The notes under the pieces: model-generated
What the model saw: the letters and a program-made list of their open reading frames with translations, nothing else
What the model was told of the DNA's origin: nothing
The model's database searches: none
Program-made: the position numbers and the translations under genes
In this document: piece after piece, positions 36,945 to 46,968 of the stretch
Numbering within the stretch: position 1 is the first letter of the stretch
Layout: each line of letters starts with the position of its first letter
Assembly: GCA_016713035.1 (NCBI GenBank)
Contig: JADJPW010000003.1
Coordinates: 186,001-250,000, forward strand
Length of the DNA: 64,000 bases
From: Verrucomicrobiaceae bacterium
Lineage (GTDB): Bacteria > Verrucomicrobiota > Verrucomicrobiia > Verrucomicrobiales > Verrucomicrobiaceae
Reading direction: 5' to 3'

Positions 36945-38780
36945 TCATGGAGACGTATGCCGCCGCGCCCATTCTTCGAGCAGGTAGAGCATCCAAACAG
37001 GCTGGCTGAGGTGCCAGATCTGCTTCGAATCGTTTTGATTGGCAAAATAGCCACTACAAAGCGCCTCGACACGGGCGGGATCGAGCAAACCACGCTCACG
37101 ACAGGCCTGGGAGTGCAATGTATCGAGAATGCGCTCACGCCATTTCGGCAGGCGCATCCATTTCATGAGCGGGAGCGTGAAGGTCTTCTTGGCCTTGTCC
37201 TCGTAAATCCAAGGAGGCAGCATCTCGCGGAAGGCCTCGCGCAGGATGCGTTTGCCACCGCTGGCATTGAGCTTGGCCTCAGGAGCCACTCGACCCGCGA
37301 GGGAGAAAATCTCGGTATCCACCAAGGGCACACGCAGTTCCAGACTGTGTGCCATGCTGGTCCAGTCATTGTCACGGAGGAGCATGTTCGCTAGGTAGGT
37401 CTGCGTCTCACGCAGGAGCAGCTCATCCAGCCAATGCGCAGACTCGATGCGCAAATCCGGCGCGATCACCGGTGGGATGATGGTGCGTGCATGGGCCTGT
37501 TGATGCGCCACATCGGCACCAGCTCCGCCAAAGGCATAAAAAGCAGCCTTCCATGCCTTGTGACCACGCAGGACAGCGGGCAGCGCCTTGTCCAATCCGC
37601 GTGCAAGGCCGCCTGCAAAGCGAAACGGCGACTTCTGCGCCAATGCGATGAGACGGTGGTAATTGTAACCGGCCCACCACTCATCCGCCCCGAGGCCGCT
37701 GAGTGCGACTTTCACATCCTGGGCGGCGACGCCACAGACCAGCCAGGTATTGAGCGCATCGCCAGTGGGCTGATCCATCGCATCAAAATAGGCATCGAGC
37801 TTCTGCTCCAGGGAGTCTGCGGTGAGGCGCTCGCGAGTGAATTCGCAGCCGAAAAACTCCGCACTTCGTCTTGCCGCATCCGATTCATCCGGCACACCAA
37901 CATTTTCTTCGTAACCGATCGAGAAGGCTTTGATACTCCCCTGCCCTGCGGCTCGCATGCACGCCACCATCATAGTGGAATCCAGCCCCCCACTCAAAAA
38001 AACGCCCACCGGCACATCTGCGACGAGATGCGTGCGCACACTCTCGATCACAGCATCACGCACCTCTTCTTTAGCGATAGCTTTGCCACCACGCGGGGCC
38101 CACTCTGGCGTAAACCAGCGCTGCACCTCCATGCGCCCATTTTTCCAGCGCAGTAAGTGACCAGGCGGCAGACAACGAATGCCCGCAAACATCGTCTCCG
38201 GTGCCTGCACGGCTCCCCAGCGGAAAAAATCAGCGAGGGCACTCGGATTGATCGCGCTATCACCGCTGATACGCTGCACGGCGCGGAGCTCTGAGCCGTA
38301 AATGAGGCCGTCGTCACTCGCCACGCGGTAGTACAGCGGTTTGATCCCAAAATGATCGCGTGCGATGACGAGTGAGCCATCTGCCGCATCTCGCCAAGCG
38401 ATGGCGAACATGCCACGCAACCGTGGCAGCACGCTGTCGATGCCGTAGCGCTCAATGAGAGCCCCCAGGACCGCCGTATCCCCCGTGGAGCCAAGCTGCG
38501 CATCGCCTAGAGTGGCTCGCAGCTCACGAAAGTTGTAGATTTCACCGTTAAAGGTGAGCGTGTAGCGCCCAGCTCCGAAGCGCATGGGCTGGCGACCATG
38601 ATCGCTCAGATCCAGAATGGACAGCCGCCGGAAGCCCATCCACCAGCCGTCTCCCAGAGACTCAGAGCCATCATCCGGCCCACGATGCGTGATGCGTGCG
38701 AGGGCACTCGACTGGAGGCCACGCTCCTCCACGCTCCAGGGAGCGGTGGAGGGACGGAACCAGCCAAGAAAGCCGCACAT
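36945..38780 (-). CDS. asnB: Asparagine synthase (glutamine-hydrolysing)
   Basis: 611 residues starting MCGFLGWF, so Cys2 is the N-terminal glutaminase nucleophile. The GATase2 half shows THRGPDDGSE and FNGEIYNFREL. The synthetase half has the PP-loop FLSGGLDSTMM (near residue 250) and SGLGADEWWAGYNYHR (near 350). It makes Asn from Asp, ATP and Gln, and could alternatively modify a cell-surface or natural-product amide, as many AsnB paralogues do. Its first 110 bases overlap the end of the cimA reading frame. Confidence 0.92.
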   Translation of the reverse strand: MCGFLGWFRPSTAPWSVEERGLQSSALARITHRGPDDGSESLGDGWWMGFRRLSILDLSDHGRQPMRFGAGRYTLTFNGEIYNFRELRATLGDAQLGSTGDTAVLGALIERYGIDSVLPRLRGMFAIAWRDAADGSLVIARDHFGIKPLYYRVASDDGLIYGSELRAVQRISGDSAINPSALADFFRWGAVQAPETMFAGIRCLPPGHLLRWKNGRMEVQRWFTPEWAPRGGKAIAKEEVRDAVIESVRTHLVADVPVGVFLSGGLDSTMMVACMRAAGQGSIKAFSIGYEENVGVPDESDAARRSAEFFGCEFTRERLTADSLEQKLDAYFDAMDQPTGDALNTWLVCGVAAQDVKVALSGLGADEWWAGYNYHRLIALAQKSPFRFAGGLARGLDKALPAVLRGHKAWKAAFYAFGGAGADVAHQQAHARTIIPPVIAPDLRIESAHWLDELLLRETQTYLANMLLRDNDWTSMAHSLELRVPLVDTEIFSLAGRVAPEAKLNASGGKRILREAFREMLPPWIYEDKAKKTFTLPLMKWMRLPKWRERILDTLHSQACRERGLLDPARVEALCSGYFANQNDSKQIWHLSQPVWMLYLLEEWARRHTSP

Positions 38781-40386
38781 GGGAGGAAGTGGTGTGAGGA
38801 TTTAGCTCGCTAAAGCCGCAGTCACTCGGGCTGTTTGGTGATGAAAACTCGATGCCATCGACCAGAGCCTTCCAGCTCGCGTCGATGATATTTTGACTGA
38901 CGCCGACTGTGCTCCAGGTGGCATTACCATCGGTGCTGGCGATGAGCACGCGGGTCTTGGCCGCAGTGCCGCTGCCACTGTCGATGATACGCACTTTGTA
39001 ATCGACGAGGCGCATGACCTCGATGGCCGGATACGCGGCGATGAGGGCTTTTCGCAAGGCTTTGTCCAGAGCGTTCACGGGACCGTCGCCTTCATCCACG
39101 GTATAAACATGCTGTCCACCGATGTCGATCTTCACCGTGGCCTCACAGCTCTCAAAACCATCCAATCCACCGCGATGACGGTGCGTGGAGTGGTATTCGA
39201 TGAGCTGGAAGCTGGGCTTGAAAAGCCCGAGCTGCCTACGGATGAGCATCTCAAAGGAAGCCTCAGCCGCCTCGAATTCGCAGCCTTCACTTTCGAGGCG
39301 TTTTACCTCCGAAAGAATTTTTTGCACCTCAGGAGCACCTTTGGCGAACTTGAAGCCCATGTTCTCCGCCTTGATAAGCACGTTCGACTGACCGGACATA
39401 TCAGAGATGGTGATGATGCGCTCATTGCCGACCAGGGCTGGATCGACGTGCTCGTAAGTGCGGGCAAGCTTCTGCACTGCATGCACATGCAGACCACCTT
39501 TATGCGTAAAGGCGGCAGGACCGACATAGGGAGCACGGATATCATGCGGCACATTGGCCAGCTCATCGACAAAGTGGGATAGCTCCCGCAGACGTGTGAG
39601 GTCGATACCGAGTGGGATACCCATCTTGATCTGGAGATTCGGCATCACCGTGACGAGGTTGCAGTTCCCCACACGCTCACCATAGCCATTGATGGTGCCC
39701 TGGACTTGGCAAGCACCCGCACGGACGGCCGCGAGCGCATTGGCCACTCCGACGCCACCGTCATTATGCGTGTGAATGCCCACTGGCTTGCCCAGATGAG
39801 CGATAGCTTTGCGGGTGACTTCTTCGATGAACTCCGGCAGTGCGCCACCATTCGTCTCACAGAGCACAATGAGATCAGCACCGGCATCTGAGGCGGTTTT
39901 GATCGTTTTCAGCGAGTATTCAGGGTCTTCACGGAAACTATCGAAGAAGTGCTCCGCATCATAGAGCACCTCGCGCCCATGTTTTTTCAAATGAGCAACC
40001 GTATCCGCGATCATCGCCAGGTTTTCTTCCAAAGTAACCTGGAAGACCTCCGTGACGTGCAGGGGCCAAGTTTTGCCGACAATGGTCACGGCTGGAGTTT
40101 TGGCATCGAGGAGCATTTTGACCTGCGGATCGTCCTCGACCTTCATTTTACCACGGCGGGTCATACCAAAGGCCGTGATGCGAGCCTTTTTCCAGGTGCG
40201 CTTGGCGGCCTCCTCGAAGAAAGCTGCATCCTTGGGGTTCGAGCCCGGCCAGCCGCCCTCGATGTAGTGAACGCCGAAGTCGTCGAGCTTTTCTGCGACG
40301 CGGATTTTATCGAGGGTACTGAAGGAGATGCCGGTGCCCTGGGTGCCGTCACGCAGGGTGGTGTCATAGATAGTTACGAGGGACAT
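38671..40386 (-). CDS. cimA: Citramalate synthase
   Basis: 571 residues. The HMGL-like barrel opens with LVTIYDTTLRDGTQGTGISF, followed by FGVHYIEGGWPGSNPKD and GIHTHNDGGVGVANA, with the metal His pair, and NGYGERVGNCNL. A LeuA-type regulatory domain follows. It condenses acetyl-CoA and pyruvate to citramalate for isoleucine synthesis, or acts as a related 2-isopropylmalate-type enzyme. The expected end is near NIIDASWKALVDGIEF. About 50 further residues are out of character (HTTSSHVRLSWLVPSLHR) and read antiphase through the start of asnB. The native stop may have been lost. Confidence 0.9.
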   Translation of the reverse strand: MSLVTIYDTTLRDGTQGTGISFSTLDKIRVAEKLDDFGVHYIEGGWPGSNPKDAAFFEEAAKRTWKKARITAFGMTRRGKMKVEDDPQVKMLLDAKTPAVTIVGKTWPLHVTEVFQVTLEENLAMIADTVAHLKKHGREVLYDAEHFFDSFREDPEYSLKTIKTASDAGADLIVLCETNGGALPEFIEEVTRKAIAHLGKPVGIHTHNDGGVGVANALAAVRAGACQVQGTINGYGERVGNCNLVTVMPNLQIKMGIPLGIDLTRLRELSHFVDELANVPHDIRAPYVGPAAFTHKGGLHVHAVQKLARTYEHVDPALVGNERIITISDMSGQSNVLIKAENMGFKFAKGAPEVQKILSEVKRLESEGCEFEAAEASFEMLIRRQLGLFKPSFQLIEYHSTHRHRGGLDGFESCEATVKIDIGGQHVYTVDEGDGPVNALDKALRKALIAAYPAIEVMRLVDYKVRIIDSGSGTAAKTRVLIASTDGNATWSTVGVSQNIIDASWKALVDGIEFSSPNSPSDCGFSELNPHTTSSHVRLSWLVPSLHRSLERGGAWPPVECPRTHHASWAG

Positions 40387-40693
40387 GTGGATGAAAAATG
40401 GGGACAGTTTGCCGAAAGCCTAAAGTGGGCGACGCGGGCGGTGCGGCTGCGCATCGGCAGGACGGCCTCACCAGACCAAAAAATGCGAACCGGACCCCGC
40501 TGCCGCGTCACGCGCAGTGGAGTCCTCGACTAATTCGGATGGTCTGGTAATGGAAGGCGGTGTGAGCCATGGAAAACGGCCTAGAATCTATCCGAGCCGC
40601 CTGCTGAAGGCAAAGAGATTCTAGGAGTCGCTGAAGGATGGAGACCGAACTAGAGGTCAAGAGCAGTCAAGTGGGCTCACACACTGCCTACAG
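40387..40693. other. Intergenic region between cimA and RAYT relic
   Basis: About 307 bases with no convincing gene. It holds the inverted repeat at 40580-40625. The sequence otherwise reads as GC-rich, non-repetitive spacer. Confidence 0.5.
40580..40625. repeat. 10-bp inverted repeat beside RAYT relic
   Basis: CCTAGAATCT (40580-40589) and AGATTCTAGG (40616-40625) are perfect inverted copies around 26 bases. No T-run follows. It could be a REP/BIME-like unit tied to the RAYT relic 70 bases away, or a terminator-like structure. Confidence 0.5.
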
Positions 40694-41203
40694 CTAGGGA
40701 TTGGCTAATCTGCCAGATCCAGCATCCAGGTCACGCAAAGCCATCAAATCACAGTCGGCACCGCGAATCCTCCGAGCGCCGTTCATTCGCGACGGCCCAA
40801 ACATATCCCGATTTTTCGTGAAAAACACGTCCACAAACGCCCGCGACCCAATCACAGCCCCCTCCGAGAAATGCCGCACCCTCGTGCGCACCAACTCACT
40901 CAACGATAGCTTCCCTCGCGCCTCCAAAACCTCCTCGGCCTTCTCGCGCTTCACCCCACGCCGCGCCACAGCCTTCCCTTCCCTCGTTTTCACCTCCCGC
41001 CCAATCGAAAACAACATCTGCCGATACCCCTCCCGCGCTCCACTCTTCACCCAATCCGTCTCCGCAGCATCTCGCCCAGTCACACGACATATCCCCCGCT
41101 GGCACTCCCTATTCCCACCCAGCGCCTCCGCATACCCACACCACCTGTAATTCTTCGGATCACCCACCAGCCCACCTCTCACAGAATTGAGATCAATATA
41201 CGC
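40694..41203 (-). pseudogene. C-terminal remnant of a RAYT transposase
   Basis: From 41203 the minus strand reads AYIDLNSVRGGLVGDPKNYR, the conserved RAYT block LAYIDLNPVRAG-x-DPKDYRWSG, and continues through YRWCGYAEALGGN to a TAG at 40694. The N-terminal half with the HUH motif is absent. Upstream sequence switches, at the same codon, to a thiC remnant, so the join is a recombination scar. It carries no frameshift within the remaining 170 residues, which suggests a recent event. A second, separately decayed RAYT copy is at 20460-21074. Confidence 0.8.
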
Positions 41204-41342
41204 TAAGCCTTCGAGTAAACCTCCGTTCCACTTTCGACGAACTCCTTCGACTTTTCCGCCATCCCACGCTGAAGCGCCGCCTCCTCAGAGCCTATCCGGC
41301 AAAAAGTTGTAGCCAGTAAAAGCTGAAAGTGGAAGTTGGGCG

Positions 41343-41837
41343 ATGCCAGCCAAGCCCTATCAACCAGCCGGTTACGATTCTGATCTCAGCGATGCGGAAT
41401 GGGAACTCATCAAGCCTATCATCTACCCGGCTGGCGCGAAGCGTTGTCGAGGCAGGCTGCGAGCTCCCGACTCCGCCCGAATCTGTCTGGACACCATCCG
41501 CTATGTGCTCAAAACGGGCTCTCAGTGGTCGATGATCCCCAAGAACCTCGCGCCCCGCAGCACCGCTCACGACGCCTTGAGTAAATGGACCGAGCAGGGC
41601 TTGTGGCCCAAGCTCAACGACGCCCTGCGCACCCAGACACGCCTGATGCTAAAAAAACGCCATGCCCAGCGCCGCTGTCATCGACAGCCAAAGCGTCAAA
41701 GGCGGGCAGCTACCGGCTGTGAGCTGCGGTTACGACGCGGGCAAGAAGATCAAGGGACGCAAGCGCCACGCGCTCACCGACACCAACGGCCTGCTGCTGG
41801 GCGTGGTGGTCACGCCCGCCGACGTGCAAGATCGTGA
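41343..41837 (+). CDS. IS5-family transposase, upstream frame
   Basis: The useful part is residues 1-105 (LSDAEWELIKPIIYPAGAK, then IRYVLKTGSQWSMIP), the N-terminal DUF4096-type domain. At the A7 run (41651-41657) homology moves to the other frame (+1 relative). The remaining residues to the stop at 41837 look non-homologous. Expression of full transposase would need slippage or frameshifting on the A7, a usual feature of such elements. Confidence 0.8.
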   Translation: MPAKPYQPAGYDSDLSDAEWELIKPIIYPAGAKRCRGRLRAPDSARICLDTIRYVLKTGSQWSMIPKNLAPRSTAHDALSKWTEQGLWPKLNDALRTQTRLMLKKRHAQRRCHRQPKRQRRAATGCELRLRRGQEDQGTQAPRAHRHQRPAAGRGGHARRRARS

Positions 41838-42201
41838 CGGCGCAAAGCTGCTGTTGTGCATGTTTTGCCATGGCTTCCTGAGCCTGCTGATGATCTTTGC
41901 CGATGGTGGCTATGCCGGGAAGCTGGAGACCTTCGTGCAGAGCATGGGACAACTCTTCGGTCACGGAGCGAGTTTTGCCTTGGGGATCATCAAGAAGCTC
42001 GAAGACCAGAAGGGCTTCGTGGTGCTGCCGCGCCGCTGGGTCATCGAGCGCAGCTTTGGCTGGCTGGTGAAGCAACGCCGACTCACACGGGATCACGAGA
42101 AGAACCCGCGCCATCACGAAGCCTTTGTTTACCTCGCCTTCATCGGCATCATGGCCAGACGCCTCACCTCGTTACAACCTGTCGAACCTTTTGCCGGATA
42201 G
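41662..42201 (+). CDS. IS5-family transposase, downstream catalytic frame
   Basis: 179 residues. DDE candidates: Asp in AAVIDSQSVKG, Asp in IFADGGYAGK, and Glu in RRWVIERSFGWLVKQRR. It ends at 42201, inside the right inverted repeat. The frame is open back to a TAA at 41650-41652, so the A7 run is the only place where the upstream frame can join. Confidence 0.85.
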   Translation: MPSAAVIDSQSVKGGQLPAVSCGYDAGKKIKGRKRHALTDTNGLLLGVVVTPADVQDRDGAKLLLCMFCHGFLSLLMIFADGGYAGKLETFVQSMGQLFGHGASFALGIIKKLEDQKGFVVLPRRWVIERSFGWLVKQRRLTRDHEKNPRHHEAFVYLAFIGIMARRLTSLQPVEPFAG

Positions 42202-42384
42202 ACTCTCAGAGATGGCTTGTTCGGCGGCGTATTGGCGGACGTCTTCGGTGATGTTCATGGATGAGCTTTCGGTTGGGGGCTGTGAGTTGGCAAGCGGAGG
42301 CTTATCAGGGGCGGCGGCACTTTCTTCGTCGGGTTTCTGCTGGAGCGGTTCTTTGGAGGGGCTGCAGAGCTGATGACGGGGAGA

Positions 42385-42463
42385 ATAGGTCGGATAGGGC
42401 TGAGGGGACTTATTGGCCGGGGAGGCGGTGGGGGGAAAGAATAGGACGGATGGGGCCTAGAGG
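42385..42463. repeat. 9-bp-period repeat array, left part (target of IS4 element)
   Basis: Units read ATAGGTCGG, ATAGGGCTG, AGGGGACTT, ATTGGCCGG (42385-42420), then after 20 bases ATAGGACGG, ATGGGGCCT and AGAGG. The array resumes after the IS4 element as AGAGGGCCA AAGGCGAGG (to 44036), so the element split it. Similar arrays are at 44740-44766 and 46111-46155. Confidence 0.75.
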
Positions 42464-44008
42464 CAATGCCGCTAAGCAAAGGGTCGATGATGAGATCGTC
42501 GCTGGCTTGGAGAGAAGAGGTCGAGAGCAGGCGTGGCCATTTGCTCACGGGCTGTCGCACCTTGCGCTGGCAACTACGTCTTCGTCGCGCTGGCAACGCG
42601 GCTTGGGCGATTGCTCTCGCACTCGGCGCACCAGCACTCCTTGTGCCGCCTCGTCCATGAGGCCCTGCGCTGCCTCCAGCACCAGTAGCAGCGCTACGGT
42701 GTGCTCCAAACAGTGGCTCATGCTGATGCGCAGCGCTCCTGCCTGCCGGACTTCTTCATCCTCACTGCTCTGTGCGCAGGCTAGTCGCTCCTCAGCCACC
42801 AGTGAGCTGGCGATGAGGAGCGCGGCGAGTTCTTGCTGTGCTGTCTCGGTGCGTTGTGCGCTGAGCAAATGCCCTCCGTGAAGCACGAGCTTGAGTTCTT
42901 TGTAAAAGACTTCCTGTTCCCAGCGCTTCGCATACAACGCCAACAACTCACGCGCACTGCCCTGCTGCACGCTCAGGCTCGTCCACAGCCGCACCTTCAC
43001 CCACTCTCCAGCGGCGTTGCGCACTCGCCCCACGATCTCGCGCACTGGCAACTCGCTCTGGCGCATCGGCGGATGTTTGCGCGGGCGGCCTCGCGCTTTG
43101 TTCGCCTCGGGTGTCTGCTTCTCGTCAGCTTTGGACGGAGCTGTTGTTGACGAGTCTGCGCATGGGCTCTCACGCTCGCGCAGACTCACCACCACCTCCG
43201 CACTGCCATCGGCATGCACGCTTTGCACTCGCACGGAGAGCTTTTGCCGCACTCGGACCAAAAAGTGACTCTGCGTGCGCTGCGAATGTTTTTGCAGTTC
43301 TTTGAGCATCGGAGCCTGCCCGTAATAGCGGTCGGCGATGAGCAGGCTGCGAGTGGTAGCGCGGCGAGCAACGGATCGGCCAGCGATTTCTCATTGAGCG
43401 CACCCAGTGACATCGATACGGCCAGCGGTGCATGGGTGCCGAGGCTCGACCAGCGTGCTCATGGAGAGCTTGGCAAAGGCTGCCTGCGCACGACGACTGC
43501 GGCTTTTGGGCACTTGGGCGTTGATCTGCACGGTGTTAAGCAGGTTCCACTGCCCACCGTCGATGCCGACCAAGCGCAGCCCGGCGAAAAAACACGCTGG
43601 ATGCCGCTGCTCACAGGCTAGCGGCACCAGGGAGTGGCGCATGCAGGCATCGAAAGCTTGGGTGGATATCTTCAAACGACGCTGGCTTAGCGCCGCGGAG
43701 CCTGATGCGCACAGCAAAATAACGACCGATGATCTGCTGTAGGCTGCCGCAAGCGTGCAGACTTTGGGCGACCATGCCGGCGATGAGTTGCCAACCGAGA
43801 AGTTTGCGTCGCGGCCCTTGGTGCGTTGGCTCTGCCCGCAGTTCCTCGGGCAACTGCTCGACGCCGAGTTTTTTGCGGATGCGTGCAGAGAGATGATGTT
43901 CGTATCGCGGTGGGCTGGATGGCTTTACCATCTACCGCTAGTTGACTCAGCTACTCAGTTGTACAGCACTCTTTTCGCCCCTCTTCGCTTTTTTGCTTAG
44001 CGGCATTG
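42464..44008 (-). mobile_element. Decayed IS4-family insertion sequence, 1545 bp
   Basis: Ends are a perfect 17-bp inverted repeat, CAATGCCGCTAAGCAAA (42464-42480 and the reverse at 43992-44008). A 10-bp target duplication GGCCTAGAGG flanks it (42454-42463 and 44009-44018), within the range known for IS4-type elements. The transposase on the minus strand is frameshifted. Confidence 0.9.
42545..43931 (-). pseudogene. IS4-family transposase, three frame changes
   Basis: Reading down the minus strand, homology runs LLGWQLIAGMVAQSLHACGS (43931 on), then in another frame GLRLVGIDGGQWNLLNT and AQVPKSRSRRAQAAFAKLS (to about 43440), then NEKSLADPLLAALPLA (to about 43350), then LLIADRYYGQAPMLKELQ and a long C-terminus with YAKRWEQEVFYKELK (to 42545). 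The catalytic Asp in IADRYYG and the Glu of the YREK-like block (FYKELK) survive, but three shifts make it non-functional. Confidence 0.82.
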
Positions 44009-44164
44009 GGCCTAGAGGGCCAAAGGCGAGGTCGATGGGAGGGATTAGTCTTGGCGGCGGTTGGGGGGCTTGCGGGTGGTGGTGGTGCTGTTGCCGGGTG
44101 GGCTGGGTGGTGAAGCGGAGGGTGGTGTCGAGCGCTGGGGCGGGCGGGATGGCTGCTTTTTCCG

Positions 44165-44722
44165 CTACTCCAGGCGGGCCTGGGTCATGCGCTCGCGGAT
44201 GCCGCCTTTTTTGACGAAGTCTTTTTCCAAACGGCGGCGCTGCTGATCGAGGAGGTAGTTGGCCTGATGGATGAGGCAGATGGCGATGTTGGCGAGGACC
44301 TCCGGTGGTCGGGTGTCCATGAAGGTCCGGTAGGTCTCGTAGCTCTCGTCGGGGGTGCGGCCGAGTTTGCGGACGTAGAGGGCTTCTTTGCTGTTTTTGT
44401 CCCACTTGGCGTGGTCGCGGACGCGGAGGTAGTCCTCGTAGTCGAGGAGGAGTTCCTCCAGGCTGGCACGGGCGACGTTGACGAGCTTCAGCTCCATCTC
44501 GGCGGAGGTGATGGAGGCTTTGCAGCCTTCACCGATGTTTTGTTTCCCGGATCGGGCAGACTGCACCATCTGGTCGATGGTGCGGTCGCCTTTCTTGAGG
44601 AAGCGCTCGCAGAAGCGGAAGGTGAAGTCGAAGACGGTCTCGGACTTGCGGAAGGAGAGGAGTTCTCGGTAGTTGCCGCCCTGGGGAAGAAAGCCTTCTG
44701 GTTCTGGGGAATCAGGGGGCAT
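44165..44722 (-). CDS. Four-helix-bundle (23S intervening-sequence-like) protein
   Basis: 185 residues. Helices include DFTFRFCERFLKKGDRTIDQ, then MVQSARSGKQNIGEGCKAS, a hallmark of the S23/IVS four-helix-bundle family, and then EMELKLVNVARASLEELLLD. The C-terminal part resembles the 'suffix' version of this family. Function is unknown; members are found in 23S rRNA intervening sequences and in mobile or variable regions. It begins 43 bases after the thiC stop, the gap being the 9-bp repeat array. Confidence 0.78.
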   Translation of the reverse strand: MPPDSPEPEGFLPQGGNYRELLSFRKSETVFDFTFRFCERFLKKGDRTIDQMVQSARSGKQNIGEGCKASITSAEMELKLVNVARASLEELLLDYEDYLRVRDHAKWDKNSKEALYVRKLGRTPDESYETYRTFMDTRPPEVLANIAICLIHQANYLLDQQRRRLEKDFVKKGGIRERMTQARLE

Positions 44723-44739
44723 GGCGGGGGCTTCTTGGG

Positions 44740-44764
44740 ATAGGACTTATGGGGCCTATATGGC

Positions 44765-44766
<2 letters not shown>
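44740..44766. repeat. 9-bp-period repeat array spanning the thiC stop codon
   Basis: Units ATAGGACTT, ATGGGGCCT, ATATGGCCT, followed by a diverged ATTTTGCGG. The thiC stop (44765-44767, TAG on the minus strand) is made from the last unit, so the array has defined the end of the gene. Confidence 0.75.
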
Positions 44767-46741
<1,975 letters not shown>

Positions 46742-46750
46742 GGGGGGGAA

Positions 46751-46777
46751 AGTTCTGGGTTCCTGGTTCTGAGTTCT
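46751..46777. repeat. Degenerate repeat between riboswitch and thiC start
   Basis: On the minus strand the block reads AAGAACTCAGAACC then AGGAACCCAGAACT, two related half-units. It shares GAACTCAG with the tandem palindrome at 56091-56118. It sits 10 bases before the thiC start and could be part of the expression platform. Confidence 0.45.
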
Positions 46778-46823
46778 TCGTTGGGGCGGCCTGTGGCCGG
46801 AACTGAGATAGACCTCCGAGCGA

Positions 46824-46910
46824 GCTCCCTTCGGCGGCATGACCCGCAATCAGGTTCGGAGGGTTCTGGATGGCAAAATCCAGTCTCAGCCCCTGCGGTG
46901 GGACGCCCCT
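46824..46910 (-). promoter_or_regulatory. TPP riboswitch (THI element) upstream of thiC
   Basis: On the minus strand the order is AGGGGCGTCCC, GGGGCTGAGACTGGA, ACCCTCCGAACCTGAT, GCGGGTCATGCCGCCGAAGGGA, matching the THI element core (GGGGUGCC, CUGAGA, ACCCUUUGAACCUGAU, GUAAUGCCAGCG-GGGA). Thiamine pyrophosphate should bind and shut thiC expression. The ATG of thiC is 83 bases downstream. I did not find a clear terminator hairpin between, so control may be by start-site sequestration. Confidence 0.92.
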
Positions 46911-46968
46911 GTCGTATGGTGCCGATAGTCGGGGCGGCAGGGCATTCGTCAAAGGCAATTTGGTGCTC

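Larger units (their letters stand above)
41288..42205 (+). mobile_element. IS5-family insertion sequence (IS1031-like target), 918 bp
   Basis: Terminal inverted repeats GAGCCTATCCGGCAAAA (left) and GAGTCTATCCGGCAAAA (right, reverse) differ at one base. Direct 3-bp target copies TCA flank it (41285-41287 and 42206-42208), fitting the TNA-type duplication reported for IS1031-group IS5 elements. Two overlapping transposase frames are inside. The interrupted target is a thiC remnant. Intact ends, an intact target duplication and an open catalytic frame suggest recent insertion. Confidence 0.92.
41203..42258 (-). pseudogene. thiC 3' remnant split by an IS5-family element
   Basis: Removing the element at 41288-42205 and one TCA copy leaves 135 bases: an ATG at 42258, MNITEDVRQYAAEQAIS, then EEAALQRGMAEKSKEF and VESGTEVYSKA, and a TAG at 41203. 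This matches the last 44 residues of ThiC, whose intact copy here reads MKITEDVRKYAAEQAIS to VQSGAEVYTSAK. Codons differ at many positions, so it is not a recent copy of the local gene. The CxxCxxxxC Fe-S motif is absent. The segment starts at the Met after the Fe-S motif; upstream is unrelated Pro/Ser-rich sequence. Confidence 0.88.

Noticed and set aside
42255..42596. Pro/Ser-rich minus-strand frame (SPLSPIRPILPVISS)
   Set aside because: It is a translation of the 9-bp repeat array and IS4 end, not a protein.
46742..46849. Upstream start for thiC
   Set aside because: It lies within or next to the TPP riboswitch, and the encoded residues are not ThiC-like.
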